Positions 24,331-32,603 of a stretch of DNA of 64,000 bases are shown one piece after another (the stretch's first letter is position 1; each line of letters opens with the position of its first letter). Made by a program: the position numbers and the translations under genes. Under the pieces are notes generated by a model. That model ran no database searches. It saw nothing but the letters and a program-made list of their open reading frames with translations, and was not told the origin of the DNA. Source of the DNA: Streptomyces venezuelae (GTDB lineage: Bacteria; Actinomycetota; Actinomycetes; Streptomycetales; Streptomycetaceae); contig NZ_CP029194.1 in NCBI RefSeq assembly GCF_008642375.1, positions 3,844,001-3,908,000 of the forward strand, written 5' to 3'.

Positions 24331-24930
24331 ATGACGACGACCGGAAGCGACGACCCGGCCGCCACCCGCCCGGGCCGGCGCGTCGACGCGCGCCTCAACC
24401 GGGAGCGGCTCGTCGCCGCGGCGCGGGACGTGTTCGCCGAGGCGGGACCACAGGCGTCCCTGAACGAGATCGCCCGCCGCGCCGGGGTGGGCCCCGGCAC
24501 CCTCTACCGCCACTTCCCGAACCGCTCGGCACTCCTGGCGGCGGTCCTCATGGACCGGATCGAGGCACTGTGCGGACAGGCGGAGCACCTGACCGCCACG
24601 GCCGCGCCCGACGAGGCGCTCGCGCACTGGCTCCACGCCTTCCTGGACCACGCCCGCGCCAGCCAGGCCATGGCCGGCGCGCTGCTCACCGAGGACCAGG
24701 ACGGCGCACCGGAGACGACGGACTGCCACCGGCTGATCCTGGACGCGGCGGCGGCCGTCCTCACCCGGGCCCAGCGCCAGGGCTCGGCCCGACCCGACCT
24801 GACCGCCGACGACCTCGTCCAACTCACCGTGGGCGTCGCCCTGTCCACGGCCCACCGCGACGACGAGGAACGGCCCGCCCGCCTCCTCGCCCTGATCCTG
24901 GACGCCGCACACGCGCCACCGCGCGGCTAG
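24331..24930 (+). CDS. TetR family transcriptional regulator
   Basis: This 199-residue protein has the TetR DNA-binding domain: LNRERLVAAARDVFAEAG, then LNEIARRAGVGPGTLYRHFPNRSALL, where the recognition helix is canonical. The C-terminal ligand domain is generic. I chose the ATG giving MTTTGSDD. The upstream in-frame region overlaps the operators and is unlikely to be coding. It likely represses itself and the divergent F420-type oxidoreductase. Confidence 0.9.
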   Translation: MTTTGSDDPAATRPGRRVDARLNRERLVAAARDVFAEAGPQASLNEIARRAGVGPGTLYRHFPNRSALLAAVLMDRIEALCGQAEHLTATAAPDEALAHWLHAFLDHARASQAMAGALLTEDQDGAPETTDCHRLILDAAAAVLTRAQRQGSARPDLTADDLVQLTVGVALSTAHRDDEERPARLLALILDAAHAPPRG

Positions 24931-24993
24931 AACTCTGGTGTGTGGGGCAGTGATCCGGCTCAATGCCCTTCCGTCGACGAGCAGGGGCCAGAC

Positions 24994-25451
24994 GTGACCG
25001 AGCTACCGCCGTCCCATGACCGGGTTCCGCCGCAGGCGCCGCCTCCGCCGCCCGATCAGCCACCAGCAGCAGCAGTGCCGGCAGCGGTGCCGGCCGCCCC
25101 GGATCAGGCGCCGCCCCGGCCCCGGCGGCTGGGCGAGGTCGCCGCGCTCATGTCCGCCGTCACCGTCGCCGTCGCCGGAGACGGGAAGCCCGGACGCGGC
25201 GAGCTCTACAAGAGCCTCACTTTCACCACGGGTCTCGATGGCAACGGCCTGGCAAACCGGGCAAGCTGACCGTCACCGGTGACGGGAGCCCGCTCAAGAG
25301 CGTGATGCTGGAGATCAACCGCCCGCAGACCGTCACGGTGGATCTCACCGGCGTGGTCACACTCGGCTCCAGCATCGACATCAGCGAGGGCGCCTTCTGC
25401 AATCCCGACGGCGTCGTGATCGCACTCGCGGACGCCGTCCTCCGCTCCTGA
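24994..25451 (+). pseudogene. frameshifted Pro-rich protein gene, probable pseudogene
   Basis: A GTG at 24994 (GCAGGGG upstream) opens a Pro-rich 91-residue frame ending at 25269. From about 25260 an overlapping frame continues to a TGA at 25449-25451 and encodes a coherent beta-rich segment (VTGDGSPLKSVMLEINRP, ending ALADAVLRS). Together they look like one gene split by a single frame change near 25250-25262. Either a recent mutation, a sequencing error, or programmed shifting would explain it. There is no slippery heptamer that I recognise. Function unknown. Confidence 0.5.
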
Positions 25452-25504
25452 GCCGCAATCAAATCCCTCGACACCGGTCCGGCCGATCGGGGACGCTTCG
25501 CGCG

Positions 25505-26011
25505 ATGACCAGAATCGACGACACACCGCCCGCGTGGGACGAGCGCACCCAGCTCACCACGTTCCTCGACTACGCACGCGACACCGCCCGCGCCAAATGC
25601 GACGGCGTCTCCGCGGAGAACGCCCGGAAGGCGCTCCTGCCCGGCTCGCCGCTGATGACCCTGAGCGGACTGATCAACCACCTCCGCTGGGTCGAGTACT
25701 ACTGGTTCCAGGTGGTCTTCCTCGGCGAGGAGGACCTGGGTCCCTGGACCGATGAGGACCCCGACCGCGAGATGCGCATCGCCGTCGACTTCCCGATCAC
25801 GCAGCTGCTCGACGAGTACGCCGAACAGAGCGCCGCCTACCGCGAACTGGCCGCCGCGAGCAGCCTGGACGAGAAGGCCAAGCGCCCCGTCCGCGGCGGC
25901 CTCCACGTCGACCTGCGCTGGATCCTCCTCCACCTCACCGAGGAAACCGCCCGCCACAACGGCCACTTGGACATCCTGCGCGAGCTGCTCGACGGCACGA
26001 CCGGCGACTAG
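25505..26011 (+). CDS. DinB family protein (DUF664 type)
   Basis: This 168-residue four-helix protein has metal-ligand histidines in NHLRWVEYYWF (about residue 59) and in the C-terminal HLTEETARHNGHLDILRE. This is the DinB/YfiT pattern. Members include thiol-dependent S-transferases in actinobacteria, but many have no known substrate. It is a single gene with a short promoter gap after the broken Pro-rich gene. Confidence 0.85.
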   Translation: MTRIDDTPPAWDERTQLTTFLDYARDTARAKCDGVSAENARKALLPGSPLMTLSGLINHLRWVEYYWFQVVFLGEEDLGPWTDEDPDREMRIAVDFPITQLLDEYAEQSAAYRELAAASSLDEKAKRPVRGGLHVDLRWILLHLTEETARHNGHLDILRELLDGTTGD

Positions 26012-26061
26012 CCGGCACGGAGAAGCGGTTCTTCCGGTGCGCCGTCGGGTACATGGCGGGC

Positions 26062-26226
26062 ATGTCAAAGGGCTGGCGTTGGTTTCTTCTGGCCGGGTTC
26101 GTCGTCTGGACCGTCTTCGCGCTCCAGTGGACCGACCTGGGCTGCGACTACCCGGAGGCGTACCTCGCGGTCGTCCGCTTCGGTACGCCGGAGGGGCTGG
26201 AGTTCCTGCCCGCCTGCGGTGGCTAG
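26062..26226 (+). CDS. small single-pass membrane protein
   Basis: This 54-residue protein has one hydrophobic helix (residues 8-22, FLLAGFVVWTVFAL) and a short outer tail with two cysteines (LGCDYPEAY, LPACGG). An in-frame ATG at 26053 would add three residues. Codon third positions are GC-rich, which supports coding. Function unknown. Confidence 0.55.
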   Translation: MSKGWRWFLLAGFVVWTVFALQWTDLGCDYPEAYLAVVRFGTPEGLEFLPACGG

Positions 26227-26305
26227 TGCTGTGACCACACAGGTTCGCCGGGTTGATGGTTGGGGTGAGAGGTTTCGCGGCCGGCGGCTGTGGCAGGATG
26301 CCGCG

Positions 26306-26893
26306 ATGATCTCCAGCTCACCCATACCAGCAGTCGTTCCCGCAGGTCGGATGGCCAAGATGGATCAGCCGGTGCTCGGCCTTCCGGGCGGCCTGGAGCT
26401 GCGTCCCTGGCGTCTCTCCGACGCCGACGTCTTGGTCGCCGCCAGCCAGGATCCCGGGGTTCGCCGGTGGAATCGCCTGCTGGTAGAGACATCGGAAGAC
26501 GCGCGCCGCCGGATTGAACGCATGAGCGAGCGGTGGCAGGCCGAGCTGAGCGCGATCTGGGCCATCGCACGACCGGACGGCGATGCCGTGGGACTGATCG
26601 GATGGGGCGATATCGACCTCACCGGCGGAAGCGCCGAGATCGTCTACTGGATCCTTCCTCCAGCGCGCGGGGGCGGTGTGGTGGTCGAGGCCACGAAGCG
26701 CGTCAGCGCATGGGCCCTGAACGACCTTGGTCTGCATCGCCTGCGGCTGTGTCACTCGGTGGCCAACCCGGCATCCTGCCGTGTAGCGGACAAGGCCGGT
26801 TATTCCCTCGAAGGCACCATGCGCAGCGCCCTGCTACACGCGGACGGATGGCACGACGAGCACCTGCACGCTCTCGTCCGGGGCGACATCTGA
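26306..26893 (+). CDS. GNAT acetyltransferase, RimJ/RimL type
   Basis: This 195-residue protein has LELRPWRLSDADVLVAASQDP near the N-terminus, the acetyl-CoA loop replaced by PPARGGGVVVEATKRV, and the RimJ/RimL ending HRLRLCHSVANPASCRVADKAGYSLEG. ATG 26306 is assumed and ATG 26351 is possible. Base composition of this gene is slightly less biased than its neighbours, and an IS630 remnant follows at once, so acquisition by transfer is possible. Confidence 0.82.
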   Translation: MISSSPIPAVVPAGRMAKMDQPVLGLPGGLELRPWRLSDADVLVAASQDPGVRRWNRLLVETSEDARRRIERMSERWQAELSAIWAIARPDGDAVGLIGWGDIDLTGGSAEIVYWILPPARGGGVVVEATKRVSAWALNDLGLHRLRLCHSVANPASCRVADKAGYSLEGTMRSALLHADGWHDEHLHALVRGDI

Positions 26894-26899
26894 TCCTGC

Positions 26900-27245
26900 G
26901 GCAGGCGGGCAGGCTGCTGCCGGGAGGGGGCGTCCACCCCAGCGGATGCCCTTCTCGCTGCGGACGCGGGCTCGTTCGCGGCGCTGGGCGGCCAGGACGT
27001 CAGGGTGAAGCACAGCTCGACCTTGTTCGTCCGGGCCCACCGGCGGATCTTGCTGCCCTTGTGGGCGGACAGGTTGTCCAGGATCACGTAGATCGGGGCA
27101 CCGTCCGGTCGGGCGGCCCGGATCGATTGCAGCGCGGCCAGGGACGGGACGGTGCCTGCCAGCAACATCATCGCCCTGCGGAACCGCACCGTGCTGGTGC
27201 TGCCCCGCCGCACGATCCGCTGCACCTTCTGCCCCCTCCTGCTCA
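26900..27245 (-). pseudogene. IS630-family transposase remnant (DDE_3 domain)
   Basis: The minus strand encodes IYVILDNLSAHKGSKIRRWA and VELCFTLT, the catalytic-domain core of IS630 transposases. A different frame then carries the usual C-terminal end (RSEKGIRWGGRPL). The segment between them is missing and the frame changes, so this is a deleted, frameshifted relic. I see no N-terminal domain and no convincing terminal inverted repeats. The TAGTGCTGTGACC at 26224 may be an old IS end, which is unproven. The remaining bases to 27403 hold no gene that I can support. Confidence 0.7.
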
Positions 27246-27403
27246 GTCAGCCTGCGAACCCCGACCGGCTCTGCCATGCCGCCTCCCCGCGCCAATCGGA
27301 CGTGTCGTCACATCCAGTCGGCGCAAGGTCAGTCGGCACCGACCCGGTGATCGTTTCCGGTCGGAGCACCAGGGGTTGTCCGGCCTGATCGGCAGGCCGA
27401 CCC

Positions 27404-28945
27404 CTAGGGAGCGTCCCCGAGGGCCGCCTTCGGCAGGTGGCGCAGGGAGAAGGCTCCCAGGGCCGCGTGGAGCGTGGCCGCCACGGCTGCCGCCGTGTGC
27501 AGGCCGGTGACGAACGCCGACTTCGCCTCGGTGATCGTCGTGGCCGCGAGGCCCGGGACCCGTAGCGTCTCGGCGAGGGTGCCTGCGGCGTCGGGGCCCT
27601 GGAGCCGGAAGACCAGGGCCGCCAGCGAGCCGAGGAGGGCGATGCCGAGGGCGTTGCCGATCTCGTTGCTCGTCTCGGCGATCGCCGCCGCCGCCCCGAC
27701 GCGCTCCGGGGGGACCGCCGCGACGGCGGTGTCGGCGACCACGCTGAAGGAGATGCCGTAGCCGATGCCGGCGACGACGGTGGACGCCACGTACCAGCCG
27801 AGGCCGTCGGACACGGCCGTGGCGAGGAGCAGAAGCATCCCCGCGGCGATGAGGAAGTGGCAGGTGACGAGTGCCGCCCGGGTGCCGATACGCGCCACCG
27901 CGGACGGCGTGACGACGCAGGTGACCGTGAGCACGGCGGCGCCGGGGAGCGCCACGAGCGCCGCGTCCAGGACGGTCAGTCCGAGGACGGACTGGAGGTA
28001 GATGCCGCCCAGATAGGCCGTCGCCGACCAGGCGGCCAGGGGCAGCAGCCCGGTGACGGCCGCGATCGTGAACACGCGGTCCCGGAAGAGACGGAAGTCC
28101 ATGAGCGGCTGTGCCAGGTGGAGTTGGCGTCTCACGAACCAGGCCAGGGCGGCGACGCCCGCGACACCCGCGGCCAGTGCCGTGACCGTCGGCCCCTCCG
28201 TGGCCGCGTGCTTGATCGCGTAGACCGTCGACAGGATGCCCCCGGCGGAGAGCAGCACGCTCAGGACGTCGACGCGGCCCGGGCGGGTCGCGCGCACCTC
28301 GCGGAGCAGGACCGGCGCCAGGAGCAGGAACAGGGCGACGACGGGCAGGTTGATCAGGAAGACCGACCCCCACCAGAAGGTGTTCAGGAGCTGCCCTCCG
28401 ACGACCGGGCCGATCGCGAAGCCCGCCGCGAAGGTGGCGGCGAAGACGCCGATCGCCTTCGCCCGCCGGCGCGGGTCGGTGAACAGTTCGCCGAGCACCG
28501 CCAGCGCCGAAGGCAGCAGCGTGGCACCGGCCACGCCCATCAGCGCCCGGAAGGCGACCAGCCACTCCGGCCCCGGAGCGAACGCCGCTCCCGCCGAGGC
28601 CGCGCCGAACACCGCCGCACCGGTCATCAGCAGCCTCAGCCGGCCGTACCGGTCGCCGATGTTCCCGAAGGCGATGAGCAGGGACCCGACGGCGAAGCCG
28701 TAGACGTCCAGGATCCACAAGGCCTGATCGGCGGTCGGCGACAGCGCCTCGGAGACCTTGGCCATCGCCAGGAAGAGAACCGAACCGTCCATCGCCACCA
28801 GCAGGACCGGGCCGAGTACCACCAGGAGTCCCAGCCACGCCCGCCGGTCCGGGGCGGAGTCCGGGGAAGAGTCCGAAGCGGAGTCCGGGGGAGATTTCGG
28901 AGCAGAGTCCGGGGCGGACACGTACACATCGCGCTGTTCGTTCAT
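27404..28945 (-). CDS. MFS drug efflux transporter, DHA2 (14-TM) family
   Basis: This 513-residue protein has a repetitive Ser/Pro/Asp N-terminal tail (PDSAPKSPPDSASDSSPDSA) before the first helix. The DHA2 signatures are LWILDVYGFAVGSLLIAFGNIGD, then GDRYGRLRLL, and motif C-like GFAIGPVVGG. It likely exports a hydrophobic compound by proton antiport. It is divergent from an XRE-type regulator only 103 bases away, the usual arrangement for a regulated efflux pump. The ATG giving MNEQRDVYV is used. Confidence 0.88.
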   Translation of the reverse strand: MNEQRDVYVSAPDSAPKSPPDSASDSSPDSAPDRRAWLGLLVVLGPVLLVAMDGSVLFLAMAKVSEALSPTADQALWILDVYGFAVGSLLIAFGNIGDRYGRLRLLMTGAAVFGAASAGAAFAPGPEWLVAFRALMGVAGATLLPSALAVLGELFTDPRRRAKAIGVFAATFAAGFAIGPVVGGQLLNTFWWGSVFLINLPVVALFLLLAPVLLREVRATRPGRVDVLSVLLSAGGILSTVYAIKHAATEGPTVTALAAGVAGVAALAWFVRRQLHLAQPLMDFRLFRDRVFTIAAVTGLLPLAAWSATAYLGGIYLQSVLGLTVLDAALVALPGAAVLTVTCVVTPSAVARIGTRAALVTCHFLIAAGMLLLLATAVSDGLGWYVASTVVAGIGYGISFSVVADTAVAAVPPERVGAAAAIAETSNEIGNALGIALLGSLAALVFRLQGPDAAGTLAETLRVPGLAATTITEAKSAFVTGLHTAAAVAATLHAALGAFSLRHLPKAALGDAP

Positions 28946-29048
28946 GCGCCGACAGTGCTGCGCCGGCCTCCCCCGCAGCCATCCCCGCCTCATGGGTACA
29001 CCTGACAGGGGCACCCTCGCACCGGCCCCGGCGCCTACGCTCGAAGCC

Positions 29049-29936
29049 ATGGAACTGGAGAGCCTCGGGGCCTACCTCAAGGCCCGCCGCGACCGGGTCA
29101 CACCGGCCGACGTCGGGCTGCGTACGTACGGTACGACCCGCCGCGTACCGGGCCTGCGCCGTGAGGAGCTCGCCCACCTCGCCGGAGTGAGCGCCGGTTA
29201 CTACACGCGGCTGGAGCAGGGCCAGGCCGGCACCGCCTCCCAGCAGGTGCTCGACGCCCTCGCCGGCGTACTCCGGCTCGACCCGGCCGAGACCGCCCAC
29301 CTGCACAACCTCGCCCGCCGGCCCGCCGCACCCCGTCTGACCCGCCCCCGCCCCGAGAAGCCGCACCCGCGCGTCCTGGCGCTCCTCGCGTCCCTCGGCG
29401 AGTCCACGCCCGCCGTCGTGCTCGGCCGCCGCGGCGACGTCCTCGCCTGGAACCGCACCGGACACGCCCTCGTCGCGGAACACGTCGGCTTCGACGCGCC
29501 CGACGATCCCGCACGACGGCCGTCCGTCCCCCGGATGTTCTTCCTCGACCCCCTCGCCCAGGACCTGCACCGGAACTGGGAGCAGCTCGCCCGCACCCAT
29601 GTCGCCTACCTGCGCCTCACCGCCGGCCGGTACCCCACCGACGCCCGGCTGGCCGAGCTGATCGGCGAACTCGCCATGCGCAGCCGCGACTTCGCGAGGC
29701 TCTGGGCCAAGGGCGAGGTCGCTGACTGCACGGTCGGCACCATGCGCCTGCGGCACCCGACCGTCGGCGGGGTCGACGTCGACTACCAGGTGTGGCTCCA
29801 GCCCGAGAGCCCCGACCACCGCCTTGAGGTCTACACCCCCAACGACACCGCCTCGGCCGACGCCCTGCGCCTGCTGGCCGACCAGGTCGCCGAACGGGCG
29901 TCTGCCGGAGTGCCGGCTCCCGGGCCGGTCGGATAG
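29049..29936 (+). CDS. XRE family regulator with MmyB-like C-terminal domain
   Basis: This 295-residue protein has an N-terminal helix-turn-helix (LRREELAHLAGVSAGYYTRLEQGQ) and a C-terminal ligand-binding domain with GRRGDVLAWNRTGHALV, LRLTAGRYPTDARLAELIGEL and LRHPTVGGVDVDYQVW. This is the MmyB-like helix-turn-helix type common in Streptomyces, often next to oxidoreductases or transporters. It probably controls the divergent MFS gene. Confidence 0.88.
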   Translation: MELESLGAYLKARRDRVTPADVGLRTYGTTRRVPGLRREELAHLAGVSAGYYTRLEQGQAGTASQQVLDALAGVLRLDPAETAHLHNLARRPAAPRLTRPRPEKPHPRVLALLASLGESTPAVVLGRRGDVLAWNRTGHALVAEHVGFDAPDDPARRPSVPRMFFLDPLAQDLHRNWEQLARTHVAYLRLTAGRYPTDARLAELIGELAMRSRDFARLWAKGEVADCTVGTMRLRHPTVGGVDVDYQVWLQPESPDHRLEVYTPNDTASADALRLLADQVAERASAGVPAPGPVG

Positions 29937-29981
29937 GAAGCTCGCCTGCCGACGGGCGGCCGGTTCGTTTCGGCTTCTTTT

Positions 29982-30629
29982 TCAGCGCCGCCAGAACAGG
30001 TGGTGCGTCACCCCGCCGCTCGGGCTGGGGACGGTCTCGTGGTGGAACCGGTCGTTCAGCTCGTCGGGCGACTCCCAGAGCCGTACCCCGGCACCGATCC
30101 GCACCGGCGAGACGGCCACGTGCAGCGTGTCGACGAGGTCCGCGTCGAGGAATTCCCGGATCGTGGTGGGACCGCCGCCGAGCCGGACGTCCTTCCCCCG
30201 CGCCGCCTCCCGCGCCATGGCGAGGACCGTCGCCGGGTCGTCGTCGACGAATTGGAAGGTGGTGTCGGAGAGCGTGAACGACGGACGCTTGTGGTGGGTC
30301 ATGACGAACACCGGCGTGTGGAAAGGCGGTTCGTCGCCCCACCAGCCCTTCCACTCCTCGTCGGGCCAGGGCCCCCGAAGGGGTCCGAACTTGTTGCGGC
30401 CCATGATCTCGGCGCCCATGCCGAACCGGTAGGAGCGGGTGAAGTAGTCGTCGAGGCCGCGGCTTCCCCCGGGGTCGGTACGCATCGGCCAGCTCGCCGT
30501 GGCGCCGGCCCAGGCGAACAGGTCCCCCGGATCCGCGTGCCCGAACGGCTTCTCCGGGCTCTGGCCCTCGCCGGTGCCGTAGCCGTCGCTCGACACCATG
30601 AAGTTCTGCACCCGCAGCAGTTGGACCAT
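29982..30629 (-). CDS. dihydrofolate reductase family protein (RibD C-terminal type) 1
   Basis: This 215-residue protein has MVQLLRVQNFMVSSDGYG at the start, MGRNKFGP, FVMTHHKRPSF and LGGGPTTIREFL near the middle, and LHVAVSPVRIGAGVRLW at the end. These are the NADPH-binding and substrate-loop elements of the RibD C-terminal/DHFR-like fold. Such stand-alone proteins are reductases of unknown substrate. It is 41 bases downstream of a second family member and on the same strand. Confidence 0.85.
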   Translation of the reverse strand: MVQLLRVQNFMVSSDGYGTGEGQSPEKPFGHADPGDLFAWAGATASWPMRTDPGGSRGLDDYFTRSYRFGMGAEIMGRNKFGPLRGPWPDEEWKGWWGDEPPFHTPVFVMTHHKRPSFTLSDTTFQFVDDDPATVLAMAREAARGKDVRLGGGPTTIREFLDADLVDTLHVAVSPVRIGAGVRLWESPDELNDRFHHETVPSPSGGVTHHLFWRR

Positions 30630-30670
30630 GCGCTCTCTTCCTTCTCCCTCTCTTCCTTCTGCCGGTGCCG

Positions 30671-31243
30671 TCAGCGGACGACGTCGAAGATCTGCTTCTG
30701 CAGACCGTTGGCGTAGACCTCGTGCTCGACGAGCTTCAGCTTCTGGGTGTCCTTGTCGGTGGCGCTGAAGAGCCGCTTTCCGGCGCCGAGGAGGAGCGGG
30801 AAGACGAGCAGGTGGTAGCGGTCGATCAGGCCGGCGTCCGAGAGGGCCTGGTTCAGGGTGGCGCTGCCGTGGACGATGATCGGGCCGCCCTCGGTCTCCT
30901 TCAGCGCGGCGACCTCGTCGAGCGTGCGCAGGATCGTCGTCTCGCCCCAGTTCGACACCAGGTCGTCCTCGGTGAGCGTCGTGGAGACGACGTACTTCGG
31001 CATCGTCCTGTAGTCCGCGAAGTCCTCCATGTCGGGCCACACCGGGCTGAACGCCTCGTAGCTGGTCCGGCCCAGCAGGATCGCGCTCGCCTCCTTCTGC
31101 TCCCGGCCCTTGATCTCGTAGGCCTCGGGGAGGAACTCGATGTCCTTGAAGGTCCAGCCGGAGTTCCGGTAGCCGGGCTCGCCGCCCGGGCCCTCCACGA
31201 CGCCGTCGAGGGAGATGAAGGCGGAGGTGATGAGAGTGCGCAT
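30671..31243 (-). CDS. dihydrofolate reductase family protein (RibD C-terminal type) 2
   Basis: This 190-residue protein has MRTLITSAFISLDGVVEGPG at the start, LLGRTSYEAFSPVW, VVSTTL, IVHGSATLNQALSDAGLID and FPLLLGAGKRLF. It is the same fold as the following gene, and the pair probably forms an operon. Substrate unknown. The 190 bases upstream contain a GTGTCTCGG tandem repeat rather than an obvious promoter. Confidence 0.87.
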   Translation of the reverse strand: MRTLITSAFISLDGVVEGPGGEPGYRNSGWTFKDIEFLPEAYEIKGREQKEASAILLGRTSYEAFSPVWPDMEDFADYRTMPKYVVSTTLTEDDLVSNWGETTILRTLDEVAALKETEGGPIIVHGSATLNQALSDAGLIDRYHLLVFPLLLGAGKRLFSATDKDTQKLKLVEHEVYANGLQKQIFDVVR

Positions 31244-31275
31244 GTCGGATCCTCGATCGCTCGGTGAGACTCGCT

Positions 31276-31349
31276 GTGTCTCGGGTGTCTCGGGGTGTCT
31301 CGGGTGTCTCGGGTGTCTCGGGGTGTCTCGGGGCGTTTCGGTGTCTCGG
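31276..31349. repeat. tandem 9-10 bp repeat GTGTCTCGG(G)
   Basis: Seven or so near-perfect copies of GTGTCTCGG, some with one extra G, lie upstream of the reductase gene. Variable spacing of 9-11 bases suggests slippage rather than a protein-binding array. Confidence 0.8.
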
Positions 31350-31436
31350 TGCCGCGTGTTCTGTGAACTATGACCGTGGGCCGCGGAGAAACTCATCGGT
31401 CGGGCTCCGGTCGCTTTCCGAGCCTAGGATCGAAGT

Positions 31437-31751
31437 ATGGCGAATCAGTGCAATTCAACCCTGTCCCTGTGGTCGCGTGACTCGCTCCTGTCCGTCGGGT
31501 CGGTGGGATCGGTCCTCTCGGTCGGATCCGTCGGATCCTTCCTCTCCGTCGGTTCGGTCGGCTCCGCACTGTCGGCAGGCTCCGTCGGCTCCTGGGCGAG
31601 CCTCGGCTCACTGCTGTCCGCCCGCTCGTGCTGGTCGGTCCTCTCCTACTGCTCCCGGCGGGGAGTCCTCGCCACGGGCGCGGTCCTCGCGGTCGCGGGC
31701 ACGGTCGCGGGTGCCGTCGCCCTGACGTCCGCGGCCCGGCGGGGCAACTGA
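31437..31751 (+). CDS. small membrane protein with SVGSVGS repeats
   Basis: This 104-residue protein has four tandem units of the type LSVGSVGSxL between residues 18 and 55 (LLSVGSVGSVL, LSVGSVGSFL, LSVGSVGSAL, LSAGSVGSWA). A cysteine-containing linker (ARSCWSVLSYCS) and a C-terminal membrane helix (about residues 78-98) follow. The regular Ser-Val-Gly pattern suggests a beta-helix or fibre-like membrane-attached stretch. I have no functional assignment. Confidence 0.7.
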   Translation: MANQCNSTLSLWSRDSLLSVGSVGSVLSVGSVGSFLSVGSVGSALSAGSVGSWASLGSLLSARSCWSVLSYCSRRGVLATGAVLAVAGTVAGAVALTSAARRGN

Positions 31752-31877
31752 AACACGTCCGGCCTCCTCCGTGCAGGACGGGGAGGCCGGCCCCCCAAGT
31801 AGCGGCATTCTGCCGGAACTCGGGGACGGTGATCACAGGTTGCGAACGGCGGATCAAGGCGTGTCCGCTGCCCACCG

Positions 31878-32468
31878 TCACTCCTGGGGCGACTTCGCCT
31901 CGTCGATCTTGGCCTGGAGGTTGGTCAGGAGGAGCTGGAGGAGCTCGATGGTGACCTCGTCCGTGAGGTTGCCCTCGGCGTCGAAGCGCTCGTGCGAGCG
32001 GAAGACGTGCACCTCCGGCTTCACCACGACGTCGTTGTCCGTCCAGACGAAGACCTGGCGCAGGGCGAGCTGCGCGCGGACGGTGCCGAAGTTGGTCGGC
32101 GCGGCGCCGAGGATCGCGGTGGGCTTGCGGTGCATCGGAAGCCCCTCGGTGCGGGTCCAGTCGGTGCTCAGCCAGTCGAGGGCGTTCTTGAGGACTCCGG
32201 GGATGGAGTAGTTGAACTCCGGGGTGGAGATGAGCAGCCCGTCCGCCTCCATGACGCGGCGGCGGAGCTCGGTGACGACGGCCGGCCGCAGCTCGGGGGT
32301 GTCGAGGTCCTGGTCGTACGGCGGGATGTCGCGCAGGCCCTCGTAGATCTCGATCTCCTGGCCGGTGTTGAACTTCTGGGCGGCGCGCAGGAGCCGGGTG
32401 TTGTGCGAGTCGGTGCGGATCGAGCCGGAGATGGCGAGGACCGTGGAGGTGGGCGCGGACGTGGTCAT
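31878..32468 (-). CDS. NADPH-dependent FMN reductase family protein
   Basis: This 196-residue flavodoxin-like protein has VLAISGSIRTDSHNTRLL (FMN phosphate loop), the STPEFNYSIPGVLKNALDW motif typical of the family, and AAPTNFGTVRAQLALRQV. It likely reduces quinones or azo compounds or supplies FMNH2. It is divergent from a pirin gene, and the gap has TetR-type palindromes that match those before the nearby TetR gene. Confidence 0.9.
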   Translation of the reverse strand: MTTSAPTSTVLAISGSIRTDSHNTRLLRAAQKFNTGQEIEIYEGLRDIPPYDQDLDTPELRPAVVTELRRRVMEADGLLISTPEFNYSIPGVLKNALDWLSTDWTRTEGLPMHRKPTAILGAAPTNFGTVRAQLALRQVFVWTDNDVVVKPEVHVFRSHERFDAEGNLTDEVTIELLQLLLTNLQAKIDEAKSPQE

Positions 32469-32529
32469 GGTGACTCCTCGGGGGCGGCGGGGGTGCGGCG
32501 GGTGCCGCAGCTCGACGAGCAAGAAGCTA

Positions 32530-32594
32530 AACCGATCGGTTCAGTCTGTCAACGGAACGGTTCAGTCTTGACAGTGAACTGAATGGTGTAGTTC
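32530..32594. promoter_or_regulatory. divergent operator region of the FMN reductase/pirin genes
   Basis: AACCGATCGGTT (32530-32541) is a perfect palindrome. TTCAGT (32561) and ACTGAA (32578) form a second inverted repeat around a TTGACA hexamer (32568-32573). Related GTTCAGT sequence precedes the TetR gene at 35333. This is probably a shared TetR-type control region. Confidence 0.6.
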
Positions 32595-32603
32595 ATTCTT
32601 CGC

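Noticed and set aside
26224..26260. TAGTGCTGTGACC as a terminal inverted repeat of an IS element
   Set aside because: I could not find a matching inverted copy downstream of the transposase remnant.
31276..31349. Possible CRISPR or protein-binding iteron array
   Set aside because: Units are 9-11 bases with irregular spacing and no spacer sequence; a slippage repeat is the simpler reading.
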